Assembly (NCBI RefSeq): GCF_019112545.1
Contig: NW_025064883.1
Coordinates: 2,091,431 to 2,155,430 of the forward strand
Direction of reading: 5' to 3'
Origin: Guyanagaster necrorhizus
Lineage: Eukaryota > Basidiomycota > Agaricomycetes > Agaricales > Physalacriaceae
Length of the DNA: 64,000 nucleotides
Positions 10,950-20,449 of the stretch are shown in pieces. Both the position numbers and the translations under genes were made by a program. The first letter of the stretch is position 1. Every line of letters begins with the position of its first letter. The notes under the pieces were generated by a model, which worked only from the letters and a program-made list of their open reading frames with translations, was not told the DNA's origin and ran no database searches.

Positions 10950-12421
10950 CAAATAGAGTCAATGCAACCCTGAACTCATATGGAAGGAACAGGGTTGCTT
11001 TCTAGTTTTCTGACTCCATTGGGGCCAGTTCCATAGGAGCAGTGTCGACTTCAGCTGCATGACCCTTGGTGGAGGCTGCTGCTGCCTTCCACTTGTTGCA
11101 GTCCTCAGTCTTGTGTTTGGCTCCACAGAACATACACAGGTTGTTCTGGTGCCAGCAGTCTTTTTCTTCCTGAGTAAGATGGCCATCTTTGTCTAGCTTG
11201 TCAGCATAGAGCTTAGGGGTGATAGATTTCAGTGTGGAGCTGGAGTCTGAGGAAGAAGTGTTTGACCTCTTAGATTTAGGGTTGGGAAATTTATTGTCTC
11301 AGTTTTCATAGGCCATTTCAGTCTTCCAGGTCCAGTAGCAAGCATCAAGTTCTTGAGTCATGAAAGTTGTTTGGCTTCCCATGATATGCTATATCATCTT
11401 TGATATGGGTGTAGAGATCATGGTAAAAGGTGTAGCAGAGGGAGTTATCTCTGTACCCAATTTGTGAGGCATACTGGTTAAATTGGACTATATACTTCAT
11501 GATCTGATCTCTATCACCCATCTGAAGGTGCTCTAATGCATCTTTGGCATCTCTGATGGTATCAAAGAGGCCAAAGTTGCTATGAAGCTTATCTAAGAAA
11601 GCTGTATAGGAGAATTGCCAGGCTGGTGGATTCCATGGATTGGGGTTAAGAATGTCTGATTCAAACCAGTTGAGCATAGTGCCAGCCAGGAATGAAATGG
11701 CATAGTTAACCTTGTTAGCATCTGTTGCAAACATGGTAGGTCTGTCATTGAAGTTCAACTGAAGGGAGATGATGAAAGCCTTCAGTTTGTGAGGGTCAAA
11801 ACTATCAAATGGTTCTGGTTCCTTGACTTTGGTATGGATAGTGGCTGGTTTAGGGTTGTTAAGAGAAGCAGAGACTCCTTGTAACAGATTCATAAATTCT
11901 AGGAACATGTTCTGCTGGTTTGGATTGTTACTTTCTGTGAAGCTGTTGGAGCTGCCTGGGTCATTAGATCCTTCTGGTCCACTTGGTCCACCTGAAAAAG
12001 GGTTTTGTGGATTACCACCTGGTTCCTGTCAGATGAGAGTATGAGTAGGAGTGTCTTCATTTCTGCCCTCTGAGTCTGAGCTGTCTAAATTCCCATGCAT
12101 GTTGCTCAGGGATAAGAGGTTTATTAGAGGGTCAGTTTGAGCATCATACATCAGGCTGGCCTATCAGGCTCTGTTGGTTGAGATGCTGATAGCATTAAAA
12201 GGATTAGGGGAATTGTTATAATTAGGTTGGCAGGCAGTGAAGCTAGAGTGATTGTAGGTTTCCTTACAGGAAGGTTGTCCTCCACTGGAGGCTGATCCAA
12301 AAAGACCTGGTTGTTCCTTTGAGACAGAGGCTGGAATGTCTTTCATGGAAAACATGTTTAGATGGGTAGGCTGAGTTTATTCAGGATCAGTCTCTGTGGA
12401 TTGAGTGAATGTGGTGGACAT
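10950..12421 (-). pseudogene. Element C Gag
   Basis: The start ATG is at 12421, 40 nt inside the 5' LTR, reading MSTTFTQ. A disordered N-terminal region with SSGGQPSCKETYNHSSFTAC is followed by the Gag core at 11908-11345 (LQLNFNDRPTMFATDANKVN, then WFESDILNPNPWNPPAWQF and LEHLQMGDRDQIMKYIVQFN). A zinc knuckle near 11140-11100 reads CMFCGAKHKTEDC, spaced C-x2-C-x3-H-x4-C, one residue shorter than the usual CX2CX4HX4C. Stops include a CAA-to-TAA change early in the protein. The long intact core segment (187 codons) shows this copy decayed unevenly. Confidence 0.88.
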
Positions 12422-12446
12422 GATAAAATTTTTGACTCAAGAGTTT

Positions 12447-12460
12447 GAGTTCTAATATAC
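12447..12460 (-). promoter_or_regulatory. Putative self-primer binding site, element C
   Basis: Immediately inside the 5' LTR the plus sequence is gagttctaatatac; element B has gagttcgaatatac at the same place. It does not start with the TGG expected for a tRNA CCA end. The LTR contains atatttgaact (12696-12706), which in its undecayed form would be the reverse complement of this site. Confidence 0.55.
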
Positions 12461-12961
12461 TATTAGGAACATGCCAATTGAGTGGGCTTTAGTGCATGCA
12501 TAGAGACTGACAGAGTGCATGGGCATCAATGAAGCTATTAGCAATATCACCCTTGAGTTGGAGCCCAAGAATCTGGATAAACAGAACAGAGTTCCATCAG
12601 AGAAACAAACAGAAGTATCCTTCAGAGTGGAATCTGATGGATGAGGTAAGGAGGAGTTGAAGTGAGTGTGAAGTGTAGATGGCTTATCTAAGTTGATATT
12701 TGAACTGAGTAGTTACAATGGTTATACATAGCTTTATATACTAATAGTAGCTAATTCTGAGTTGGATTCCATTGGGTTCTGATATCAATATTTGCTACCA
12801 AGTTTGGGGTCTAGATATTACAATGTGAAATATAGATGTGAAATGATAATGGTGAAAATAAAATTAATAGATAATAGGGAGCAGCTGGAGTCCAGTGAGT
12901 TTCTGTGATTACATTCATGGTTGGTTGAGGTGACATGGAGGCTGGCAGCATGCATGTAACA
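12461..12961 (-). repeat. 5' LTR of element C (family B)
   Basis: On plus it runs TATTAGGAACATGCC...GCATGTAACA; the first G of the ancestral TGTTAGG has become A. On minus, TATATAAAG at 12740-12732 is a TATA box, with the candidate transcript start and self-primer sequence about 34 nt downstream at 12706-12696. Confidence 0.9.
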
Positions 12962-13701
12962 GAAGGTACATTCATTGTAGAAGGAGGATTGAGGATAAAG
13001 AAGAAAAGAGAATAAGACAGTTGATATGCTATTATGAGAGGTTATTCTCAGAAAAAAGAGGTGAATAGAGGTGGTTTTATATTTGGGCCACTAGCATGTG
13101 CCAAGATATCATAGATATGATTAGCACTAAGAGGTTTAAAGTTTAAGTCAAAAATGAGACATAGTGACAGTGAGCATATTTTGAATCTTTTTGCTGATTT
13201 TTTTCTTTATCTAGATAATATCTCTTACTGCTCTGACTGGAATTATATATAGTAGACATCAATTCATCAGAGAGGTAACATGCTCATATATTGTATAGAA
13301 ATCATTTGCTGTTGCATATGAGCAATAAATGTTCTTGAGACCTTTTTATGCAATCTTTTCAGCTTATTTTCTTACTTTGTGTCATTATATCTACATGATG
13401 TATGTATTACTCATCTGATTTCTCATCACTCTCACTCATCTGTTCATAGAGATTATTGCCTATGGAGAAACTGGTTATGAGAAATTTATTTGACATAGAT
13501 TATTCTTCTCTTTGACATCTACATGAACCTTGTGATATTATAATTGATCAAGTCAATTACAGAAAATCTTATATTTCTTTGTCTTTGTTTGAATCTATGA
13601 GTGAGAGAATTTCAGCAATCTAGCATTCTAATATAATGAGTAAGAAAAAAATCTAAAATAAATTAAAGAAATTAGATAGAAATTACTAGAAAAGGTGTAA
13701 T
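12962..13701. other. AT-rich region without recognisable gene
   Basis: This is the right flank of element C and should be continuous with the flank at 6008. I see no LTR termini, retroelement domains or long frames. It may hold the upstream region of the unknown gene at 5240-5972. Confidence 0.5.
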
Positions 13702-14055
13702 CTAGTATAAATATAAGAAGTTAATAGAAAAACTCATCAAGTTTATTATCCAGAGACTAAAAGTTTTACAAGCATATACTTTGGATAAAGTCCAAATCTC
13801 AACAGTATCATATCTCATTATAGTTACATAGAGATTATCAAAGCCTATGTATAAGTCTCTGACTTCCTCAAATTTTTTCTTATCTGCTCTGAGGCTGATG
13901 ATGCTTCTGCTGAAGTAGATGTTAGAGCATCTGATTCTGATACTGAGTAAAGATCTGTATCTCTCTTTGGATGCTTTCTGAATGCTTATATATTGTCTTT
14001 TCTTTCTCTTGCAATCATGTTTTTTGTAGAATGTCTTTTTTTTATTTATAGTCAC
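13702..14055 (-). CDS. Unrecognised 117-codon ORF, probably decayed
   Basis: An open minus-strand frame begins MTINKKKTFYKKHDCKRKKR, is basic at its N-terminus, and later reads FEEVRDLYIGFDNLYVTIMR and YDTVEIWTLSKVYACKTFS. Part of an alternative frame over the same DNA (YSVSESDALTSTSAEASSAS) looks equally protein-like, so the true frame may switch in the middle. There is no recognisable domain and no known retroelement motif. It may be a fragment of the gene disrupted by surrounding insertions. Confidence 0.25.
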   Translation of the reverse strand: MTINKKKTFYKKHDCKRKKRQYISIQKASKERYRSLLSIRIRCSNIYFSRSIISLRADKKKFEEVRDLYIGFDNLYVTIMRYDTVEIWTLSKVYACKTFSLWIINLMSFSINFLYLY

Positions 14056-14420
14056 ACTCAGAGTCTTTAGATGCAGCCAGTAATTGTACTCTGTATGTAT
14101 CTCACTATCTCTTATTCTGCATGTTACTTTCCTGGACCTTTAAAGCTCTAGCATCTTAATATACCTCTCTTCTTGTTATGTCTTTTTCTAATGTGAGTTG
14201 TAACTAAGTCTCATCTGTTTTTACAGCATCTCAAGTCAATCATTTTGACTCTAGAAGACTTTGATTGTAGTGTTAGACTGTGATGTTAGTGATGATAGTC
14301 AGTAGCAACACATGAGGATGAGTCAAAGACTGAGTTAAAAACACCTTAATTTAGAGAGAAAAGTAAGAAAGACTGTTAGATATAGGAATAGTACAATACA
14401 AACATGTTCACTTACCTATT
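14056..14420. other. No recognisable gene
   Basis: An AT-rich spacer between the unknown ORF and the truncated pol. One TCTGTTTTTACAG sequence near 14216 resembles an intron 3' end, but I cannot link it to exons. Confidence 0.45.
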
Positions 14421-16027
14421 TGATATTTCTAAGGATCTCATTGCCACTGGAAAGGTGACTATATACTTGGATGACATCCTTATCATATCAAAGGATCAGA
14501 CTGAACACTGAGAATTAGTATGAAGGGTCTTAGAGTTAATAAGGAAACACAAACTCTTTCTTAAGGCAGAAAAGTGTGAATTTGAGATATTAGAGACTGA
14601 GTACTTGGAGGTAATCATCAGCAAGAGAAGCATCTGCATGGACCCAGTAAAAGTTGCAGGAGTAGCAGAGTGGCCAGAACTGATAAGGAAAAAGAAACTC
14701 CAGTCTTTTCTGAGGTTCACTAATTTCTACTGTCAATTTATATGGGACTACAGCAAGACAGTCTGACCAATGATGCAACTAACAGGGAATGTCCAGTGGA
14801 CATGGAGACACTTCCAGCAGACAGTGTTCAATGACCTAAAATGATGACTCACTAAGAATGTAGTCTTCACTATCTCAACATAGGAAGAGAAGTTCCATAT
14901 GGAGGCCAATTCAAGTAAGGGGACCATTGGAGCAGTACTCTCACAGGAGCAAAAAGAAAAGTGGCACTCAGTGGCCTTTCTATTAAAGGCTCTCATAGTG
15001 ACAGAGTGAAACTATAAAATACATGACAAGGAGTTACTCACTATAATGCTTGCCTTGGAAGAATAGTGATATTATCTAATCAGAGCTATTTAATCATTTA
15101 AAATCTGGACAGACCACTAGAACCTTCAATACTTCTGACAACCACAGAAGTTAAACTGATGACAAGCTCAATGAGTGACTGAACTTAGTCAATATAAATA
15201 CACACTCCACCACAAAGCTGACATCACCAACAGAAAGGCCAATCTTTTTAGTTGATATGCAGATTATGACCAGAGAGAAAATGACAACAAAAGGGTCATG
15301 CTACTTTGACTAGAATATTTTCATGCTATAATCATGTACACAGAAGAAGAAATCCATGAACAAATCAAGAGTGTGACCAGAGACATTAGCAAGTGGGATC
15401 AACATGTGGCTTTATTCCTTAATCATGAATGAGAGATGATGAAGGAGAGAGAAATGATCTAATATGATGGGCACATTTACATTCTTTAGGATCAGAAACT
15501 ATATGGTGAGATTATTGTCACCTGCCATGATCATATAATGGTAGAACACCTAAAGATATCAAAAACCAAGAAACTAGTTTTGCAGGAGTATTGGTGGCCA
15601 AAACTGAGGTAAGACATCAAACAATACATCAAAGAATGTGAAACTTGCCAGTGAGGGAAATCCTCCATCCAACTGCAAGCTGCCTCTCTCTACCCAAATG
15701 AAGTTCCCACTATACCATGAACTCATAATGGTAGACATGATCATGGGCCTATCAGAATGCAATGGCTATAATGTCATACTCATCATCATTGATTGATTTT
15801 CCAAAGTGATTGTTCTCATTACTTGCTTGATAGAGTTAACATCTGAAGAATGAGCAAAGATATTATGTGATAAAGTATACACTAAATACAGGATGCTACA
15901 AGTAATCATCTCAGATCAAGACCCTCAATTCATCTTGAAATTCCTTAATGATCTTTATCAGCTACTAAATATTTGCTGTAATATCTCCACTGCATACCAC
16001 CCTCAGGCCAATGGCCAGATGGAATGA
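14421..16027 (+). pseudogene. Element L: truncated A-type gypsy Pol (RT to integrase)
   Basis: Homology to element A Pol begins abruptly at about 14421 inside RT. The RT catalytic motif YLDD is intact at 14464-14475, followed by LRFTNFYCQFIWDYSKTV. RNase H follows (MEANSSKGTIGAVLSQEQ near 14900, then HDKELLTIMLALEE). The integrase zinc module lies at about 15520-15660 (HDHIMVEHLK...CETCQ) and the integrase core runs to about 16020 (ISDQDPQFI, then YHPQANGQME). It is cut there by a D repeat. The upstream Gag, protease and RT N-terminus and both LTRs are missing. Stops are frequent, but relatively long stretches are readable. Confidence 0.88.
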
Positions 16028-17448
16028 TGATATGCAGGCTACATGTTCAGCCCTATAATTTGCAAATTCTGCATAACACACTAGAATATGTTAGTAACTG
16101 GAGACCATTAGCCAGTAGAGGACTGGCTGAGGCTCCAAGCTGATAGTCATGCTAGTCACTAATACTAAGTCTAAAAGAGACTTTGTAAAATAACATAGCC
16201 TAAGGATAAAAATCCTAAGTCAGGTTTGAACTTAGAAAAGTTCTGCACCACACCTTAAAAAATACTAAGTCCAAGTTGGACTTAGAAATGGTATCTCAAA
16301 TGAGGCCAATTCTACATGCCACTAAAACAAGTATATTTTAAGACAGCTAGGAGCATAATACCATAGCCAGTTGTGGAGTATTGAGTAAAGATAGCATCAT
16401 CTAGGAGCAGTAAGAAGAGAGACCCAATGATCTGTGGCTAACACTGTGAGTTTTGACTCAAATGCCTAAGTCCAAATTTTCTAGGTATCAAGTGACCTAA
16501 GGGACTTAGAATTGAGAGGAATAGAGTGGATAGGACCAGTTGACTAGGCCTGACTGAGCCTGATCGATTGAGCTACTAAGAATAACTCAGAAGATTAAAA
16601 CTCTGAGTAGACAGAAAGGAGTTAGGTATCCACAGGCACTGTAGGCTTAAAATAAAGCTGTGCAGTGGCTAGGCAGGTCTGGGCAAGCCTAGGGGAGTCC
16701 AGGAGTGCTGCCATTCCAGAATAATAGCATAATTCTGCTTTAAACAGGAGAAATATTATTTTGAATGCTTTATTTATAAATTCTGTACCTGTTGTTGGTG
16801 TATAAAAGAAGAGAATGGGGGAGGGGGGGGGGGAATAGCAAGCAAGCAACACACCCCCATGTTCAGGCCTTCTAGCCCACTGTAGCTAGTCCCTGGGACA
16901 ACGGATTTTGAGTTCTGCTTCAACTTAGTGATTTATTTAAGTTGCTTTATCACTTAGAGAGGATTGGATTAGAATAACAACTGTATTTTGGGTTTTGGAT
17001 TAATTTGGGTTTCAAACTATAACGGTTTCAGCATCAGAATACAAGTTCTTCAGTTTTGAGGACTGCTAGCCAGTCAAGAGTGCAGCTAGTCAAGCCTAAG
17101 TGCTTGATAGACTTAGTATTTGGGTTTTGGAGTTCATTAGGTTTTGGAATATTCTAAGTTGATTTGGAGCGCAATTTTGCATTGATTCTAAGTCCTAATT
17201 ATACTTAAACATTGCTATAAACTACTCTCATGAGTATTGCATCTTTGAAAGCAAGATAGAGTTGAATAACTGTCTTTATTGACTGTTTCTTTGATTTTAC
17301 TTAAGACTGCAAGAGTGCTTCTAACATACTCAAAACAACCAACCTCAACTGTATTTGGTGATTGTGTATTGAGTGGTTAGGTGTTAGTGTTTGAGAGTTC
17401 ATTCCTTATTCACCTCTCTTAGTCACTTAGCCATTACCAAGCACATCA
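16028..17448 (+). repeat. Family D solo LTR, about 1.4 kb
   Basis: It starts TGATATGCAGGCTACATG and ends CCAAGCACATCA. It is the same repeat as 23884-25227 and 27571-28969 (both reversed) and 63454-64000. A TATAAAAG box is at 16801-16808, followed by a long G run at about 16820-16833. The sequence contains many copies of CTAAGTC / GACTTAG, including a near-perfect palindrome at 16265-16285. Unlike the other complete copies it has no target duplication: left flank atga, right flank ccag. Left neighbour is A-type integrase and right neighbour a B-type 3' end. Confidence 0.8.
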
Positions 17449-17944
17449 CCAGTCATATCTTATCCTTCACCTCTGTGGCCCTCTATTCTCTCTCTTTCTT
17501 CAGTCTTTGTCAACCTCTGTGCATCCTTCTCTGCCCTCAACCTTTTCTGTTCTTTCTTGACCTCCTTCTGAGCTAATCTTTTCTACTCTCTCTGCTTCTC
17601 TGCTGCTCTCCTCAAGGCCTCTATTTTTTTCATACAGACTATGCACTCTACCTTCACCCTCTCTTTCCACTCCCTCTTCACACTCTCTACCTTCTACAAT
17701 TCATGCCTCTTCACTGCCTCAGCATGCTCCTTCTTTGCTGCAAGATGATCCAACTGAAACTCCTCTCTTTTTTCTTCAGAACAGTCCAATGTCAAAGTCT
17801 GCATAAAGGGCTCAGAAGTCACTGATAAACAATATGCTATGATAGTCAATATTTTGGCAAGAAGGAAAGAAGACAACTAAGCAAGAGATGGTGGTGATAG
17901 CAGATTAAGTTGCAGGATTCTCATGGCCACCAACAATTCTCCAT
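17449..17944 (-). pseudogene. N-terminal part of a family B antisense ORF
   Basis: The minus-strand ATG at 17944 begins MENCWWP, matching MENC/MEDC starts at 56427 and 6571. After a small indel the frame contains a charged region (EEKREEFQLDHLAAKKEHAE, then RHEL) and Lys/Arg/Glu-rich coiled-coil codons to about 17470. The C-terminal half is missing because the D repeat abuts at 17448. It lies just upstream of a B-type LTR in plus orientation, so it is antisense to the lost Gag-Pol. Confidence 0.6.
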
Positions 17945-18005
17945 ATGGCTCTACCAGGCATCAGGATCTGCACTCTTGAGGGCAAGATCACTAAAGGAGA
18001 GATAC

Positions 18006-18489
18006 TGTTATATGCATACCACTGGTTTCCATTCACCTCAACCAATCTAGAATTCAACCACTAAGTTCCACTGGCCTCCAGCCATTCTCCACTCCTAATT
18101 TCATTTTACCTTGATTATTTCACATCTGTATTTCACATTATAATATCCAGACCCCAAATACAGTAGCAAATAGTTGATGTCAGAGCCTAACAGACTTCAA
18201 CTCAGAATTAGCTACTGTTAGTATATAAATTATATACAATCATTGTAATTACTCAGTTTGAATATCAACTTGGATAGCCACTTACACTTTGTACTCACTT
18301 CAGTTCTCTTCATTTTATCCATCAGACCCTGCTCTGAAGGACATTTCCATTCACCAGTCTGATGGACTCCATTCTGTCAATTCAATTTTTGAGCTCTAAC
18401 TCAAGAGTAATATCACCAATAGCTTTATTGATGAACACACACTCCACTGGTCTCTATATATGCACTTAAATTCAATCAATTAGCACAAA
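18006..18489 (+). repeat. Family B LTR (3' LTR of a truncated plus-strand element)
   Basis: It starts TGTTATATGCATACC after the purine-rich AAAGGAGAGATAC and runs collinear with other family B LTRs to CAATTAGCACA, where the expected terminal TTCCTAACA is replaced by unrelated AT-rich bases. The internal sequence agtttgaatat at about 18267 is the C-to-T decayed form of the inferred self-primer AGTTCGAATAT. Confidence 0.8.
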
Positions 18490-18953
18490 GATATTTGTTA
18501 TCTCTTTTATTTTAAACAAAAGCTTTGAGACTTAGAGAGATCTCAGATATATATATGCATGCTGTTAGATCTACTCATCACATAGACTAAACACATGATA
18601 AACCAGCACTATATTGTACTTGTACAGTCATCCTGAAGTTCACTTCTATGTGTTTGGAGTGTGAGATCAAGATGCTTGCAAATAAGCTTGAGAAGAGAAG
18701 AGTGGTATGTATAAACTTTAGCTTGAAGCTGAGTCTACTACAGTGAGAGCTATACTACTTATATATATTTCTGAATGTGATAAATATGGTCTTATTTATT
18801 ATGACTGTCTGTGGGCTGTTATTAAAGAGCATGTAAAATATGCATGAAACAATAGGCATTGCTTATTAGCCAGACATTAGTTATGAGCCATAGCACAATA
18901 GTGCAAGTTGTCTAGTATAATTGTGGTTACTGGCCTATGATTAGATAGATATA

Positions 18954-20393
18954 CAGTTGACTATCTTGCAATGCATACAGTCAGGAGACACCAAAACCAT
19001 ACACATTTATAGATTTATACAGAACTAAAATAGCATATGATGTGATATGTGATTTATATGACAACATTGTCATTGCCTCAAAATACTGTCAGTGGCTTTT
19101 GGATCAGCTTTCCATGCCTCTCCTTGAATAATGCTTCTCTCAACTTTCTCAGCTATAGTACTGATCCACTCTGGTCATCTTGTGAAACACAAAATGCCTT
19201 TAGCTTTTGAATAAGCTCAAATCCTTCTCTTGTAGTTATCAAGGTCTGTTCTTTCTCACTCTTCTCTTTCTCCTCATCATCATTAATGACATCAATAACA
19301 GTTATTTCTCTATTTTCTACTGCAATATCATGCTTGACAGCAGCAACAATCTTCTCATCTGTTGGCATCACCTCAAGATTTTCAATATACTTTTCTGCAA
19401 TAGAGTTAACCATCTCTTCAATGGTTGGAATGAGACCCAACATGTGATTTCATTGTTTCAATTCAATAAGATGGTCCTTCAACATTATCTCTGCTGCCTG
19501 GAGCTGTTGAATAGAGCCAATTTGAGTGGGAGATGTGTTCATTTTTGACTGTAATAGAGGAGCCAACTGATTAAATGCCTCCAGTGCTTTATTAACATTG
19601 TTCTCTGTATTCATAATAGCTGTAAGAGCAAAATGCCAGTTAACATCAGTATATTGGTTTCCAAGCAGATTCTGTAATGCCTGTTTGATCCCTAAAAGTG
19701 TATATTTATCTGTTAAAACAAAGTCATGAACAAATTTCTATGCAGACTTGAGGAGTGAGATGTCTTGAAAATCATTGGATGATATAGTGAACTGTGACTC
19801 AGGTGCATTGTCAGGCATTATACCAGTGTGTTTCTAGCAGTTTACTATCATTTCACTGCTGACATTTGTCCAAGCATCATGAGCAATATTCATAGCTTCA
19901 AAGAGCTACAATGTCAGTATGCCAATGGGAAGAATAGTCATCAACATGTTTGGATACTACAAGCCTGTCTCCTGTTGTGAGGTGTGAGCAGGAAATCTGC
20001 TTTGGAGGCTGAGCCAATGATATGTACATTGGGACTTTCTCTTTCTGTTTTGTGTGCTCATATGGATTTTCAGATGTAGCATATGGTTTTCATATTGGTT
20101 CAGAAGGCATGTATATAGAGATATAGGCTGTGCCACTTTACAATAATTTTTTTTGTGTTTATCATAGTCTATACAAACACATTATATTCTTTATTGTTCT
20201 AATATATGCACAATATCATATTGGCTTACTACAATTTTAGATCTGACAATGCATATTTCTAACTAGAACTATATATATTATACAATATGCATTTCTAGCC
20301 TATTTTTCTGCTCTCCAACTGTGTTCCAGCCTAATCTGTATGCAAAGTCAGAATTATGCATTTTAATATCATGCATTGTGAGATAGTCAACTG
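18954..20393 (-). mobile_element. pogo/Fot1-like (Tc1/mariner superfamily) DNA transposon
   Basis: Terminal inverted repeats of about 22 bp start CAGTTGACTATCTTGCAATG at 18954, with the reverse complement (two mismatches) ending CTG at 20393. Both ends are flanked by TA (18952-18953 and 20394-20395), the standard target duplication of this superfamily. The TIR begins CAGTTGACTATC, which fits the CAGT...-type ends of pogo-like elements. At 1,440 bp it is shorter than a complete Fot1-like element, and only the C-terminal half of the transposase is recognisable. It sits inside the 3' LTR of element H, so it is younger than H. Confidence 0.85.
19120..19960 (-). pseudogene. pogo-like transposase, C-terminal half
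   Basis: Minus strand, about 19915 downward. LFEAMNIAHDAWTNVSSEMI then VNC-KHTGIMPD is the conserved '.EA...A..AW..V..ETI.NCWRHTGI' block just after the DDE domain of pogo/Fot/Tigger transposases, with the Trp codon changed to a stop. A helical region follows (WHFALTAIMNTENNVNKALE), then an acidic stretch (DVINDDEEKEKSEKEQ) and ELIQKLKAFCVSQDDQS then LSTIAEKVERSI, the usual C-terminal helix. The CENP-B-like DNA-binding domain and most of the DDE catalytic domain are absent. About three in-frame stops mark it as dead. Confidence 0.78.
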
Positions 20394-20449
20394 TAATAAA
20401 TATCTTGATAAGATAAAATTTAAAAAATTATAATATTATCTCTCTATTA

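Larger units (their letters stand above)
6009..12961 (-). mobile_element. Element C: complete family B Ty3/gypsy chromovirus
   Basis: Two LTRs of 501 bp in the same orientation enclose Gag, protease, RT, RNase H, integrase and chromodomain on the minus strand, in canonical Ty3/gypsy order. Flanking bases are gaaga (6004-6008) and gaagg (12962-12966), a 5-bp target duplication differing by one G/A transition. The element is about 1.0 kb shorter than its sister B (44339-52831, excluding the LTR inserted there), mostly because of a deletion in the antisense ORF. Gag and Pol are interrupted by stops, so the copy is not autonomous, although the RT YLDD motif is intact. Confidence 0.92.
18563..20435 (-). 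repeat. 3' LTR of element H, interrupted by a pogo element
   Basis: The left part starts TGTTAGATCTACTC; the right part ends at AAATTATAATA (ancestral ...ATAACA). Next to it, read on minus, is CCATCAGAACAATAGTT then AATAGAGAGATAA, equivalent to the CATCAGGATGATGGTC-polypurine segment of A and E1. Removing 18954-20393 and one TA leaves about 430 bp, similar to the 442-bp LTR of E2. The self-primer sequence is present at 18718-18730 (AGCTTCAAGCTAA on minus). Confidence 0.78.

Noticed and set aside
12451..12460. tRNA primer-binding site in family B
   Set aside because: The site lacks the TGG expected for pairing to a tRNA CCA end; complementarity to the LTR itself is a better explanation.
16820..16833. 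Long G run as a telomere-like or quadruplex element
   Set aside because: It is a homopolymer within the D repeat that varies in length between copies; there is no repeated telomere unit.
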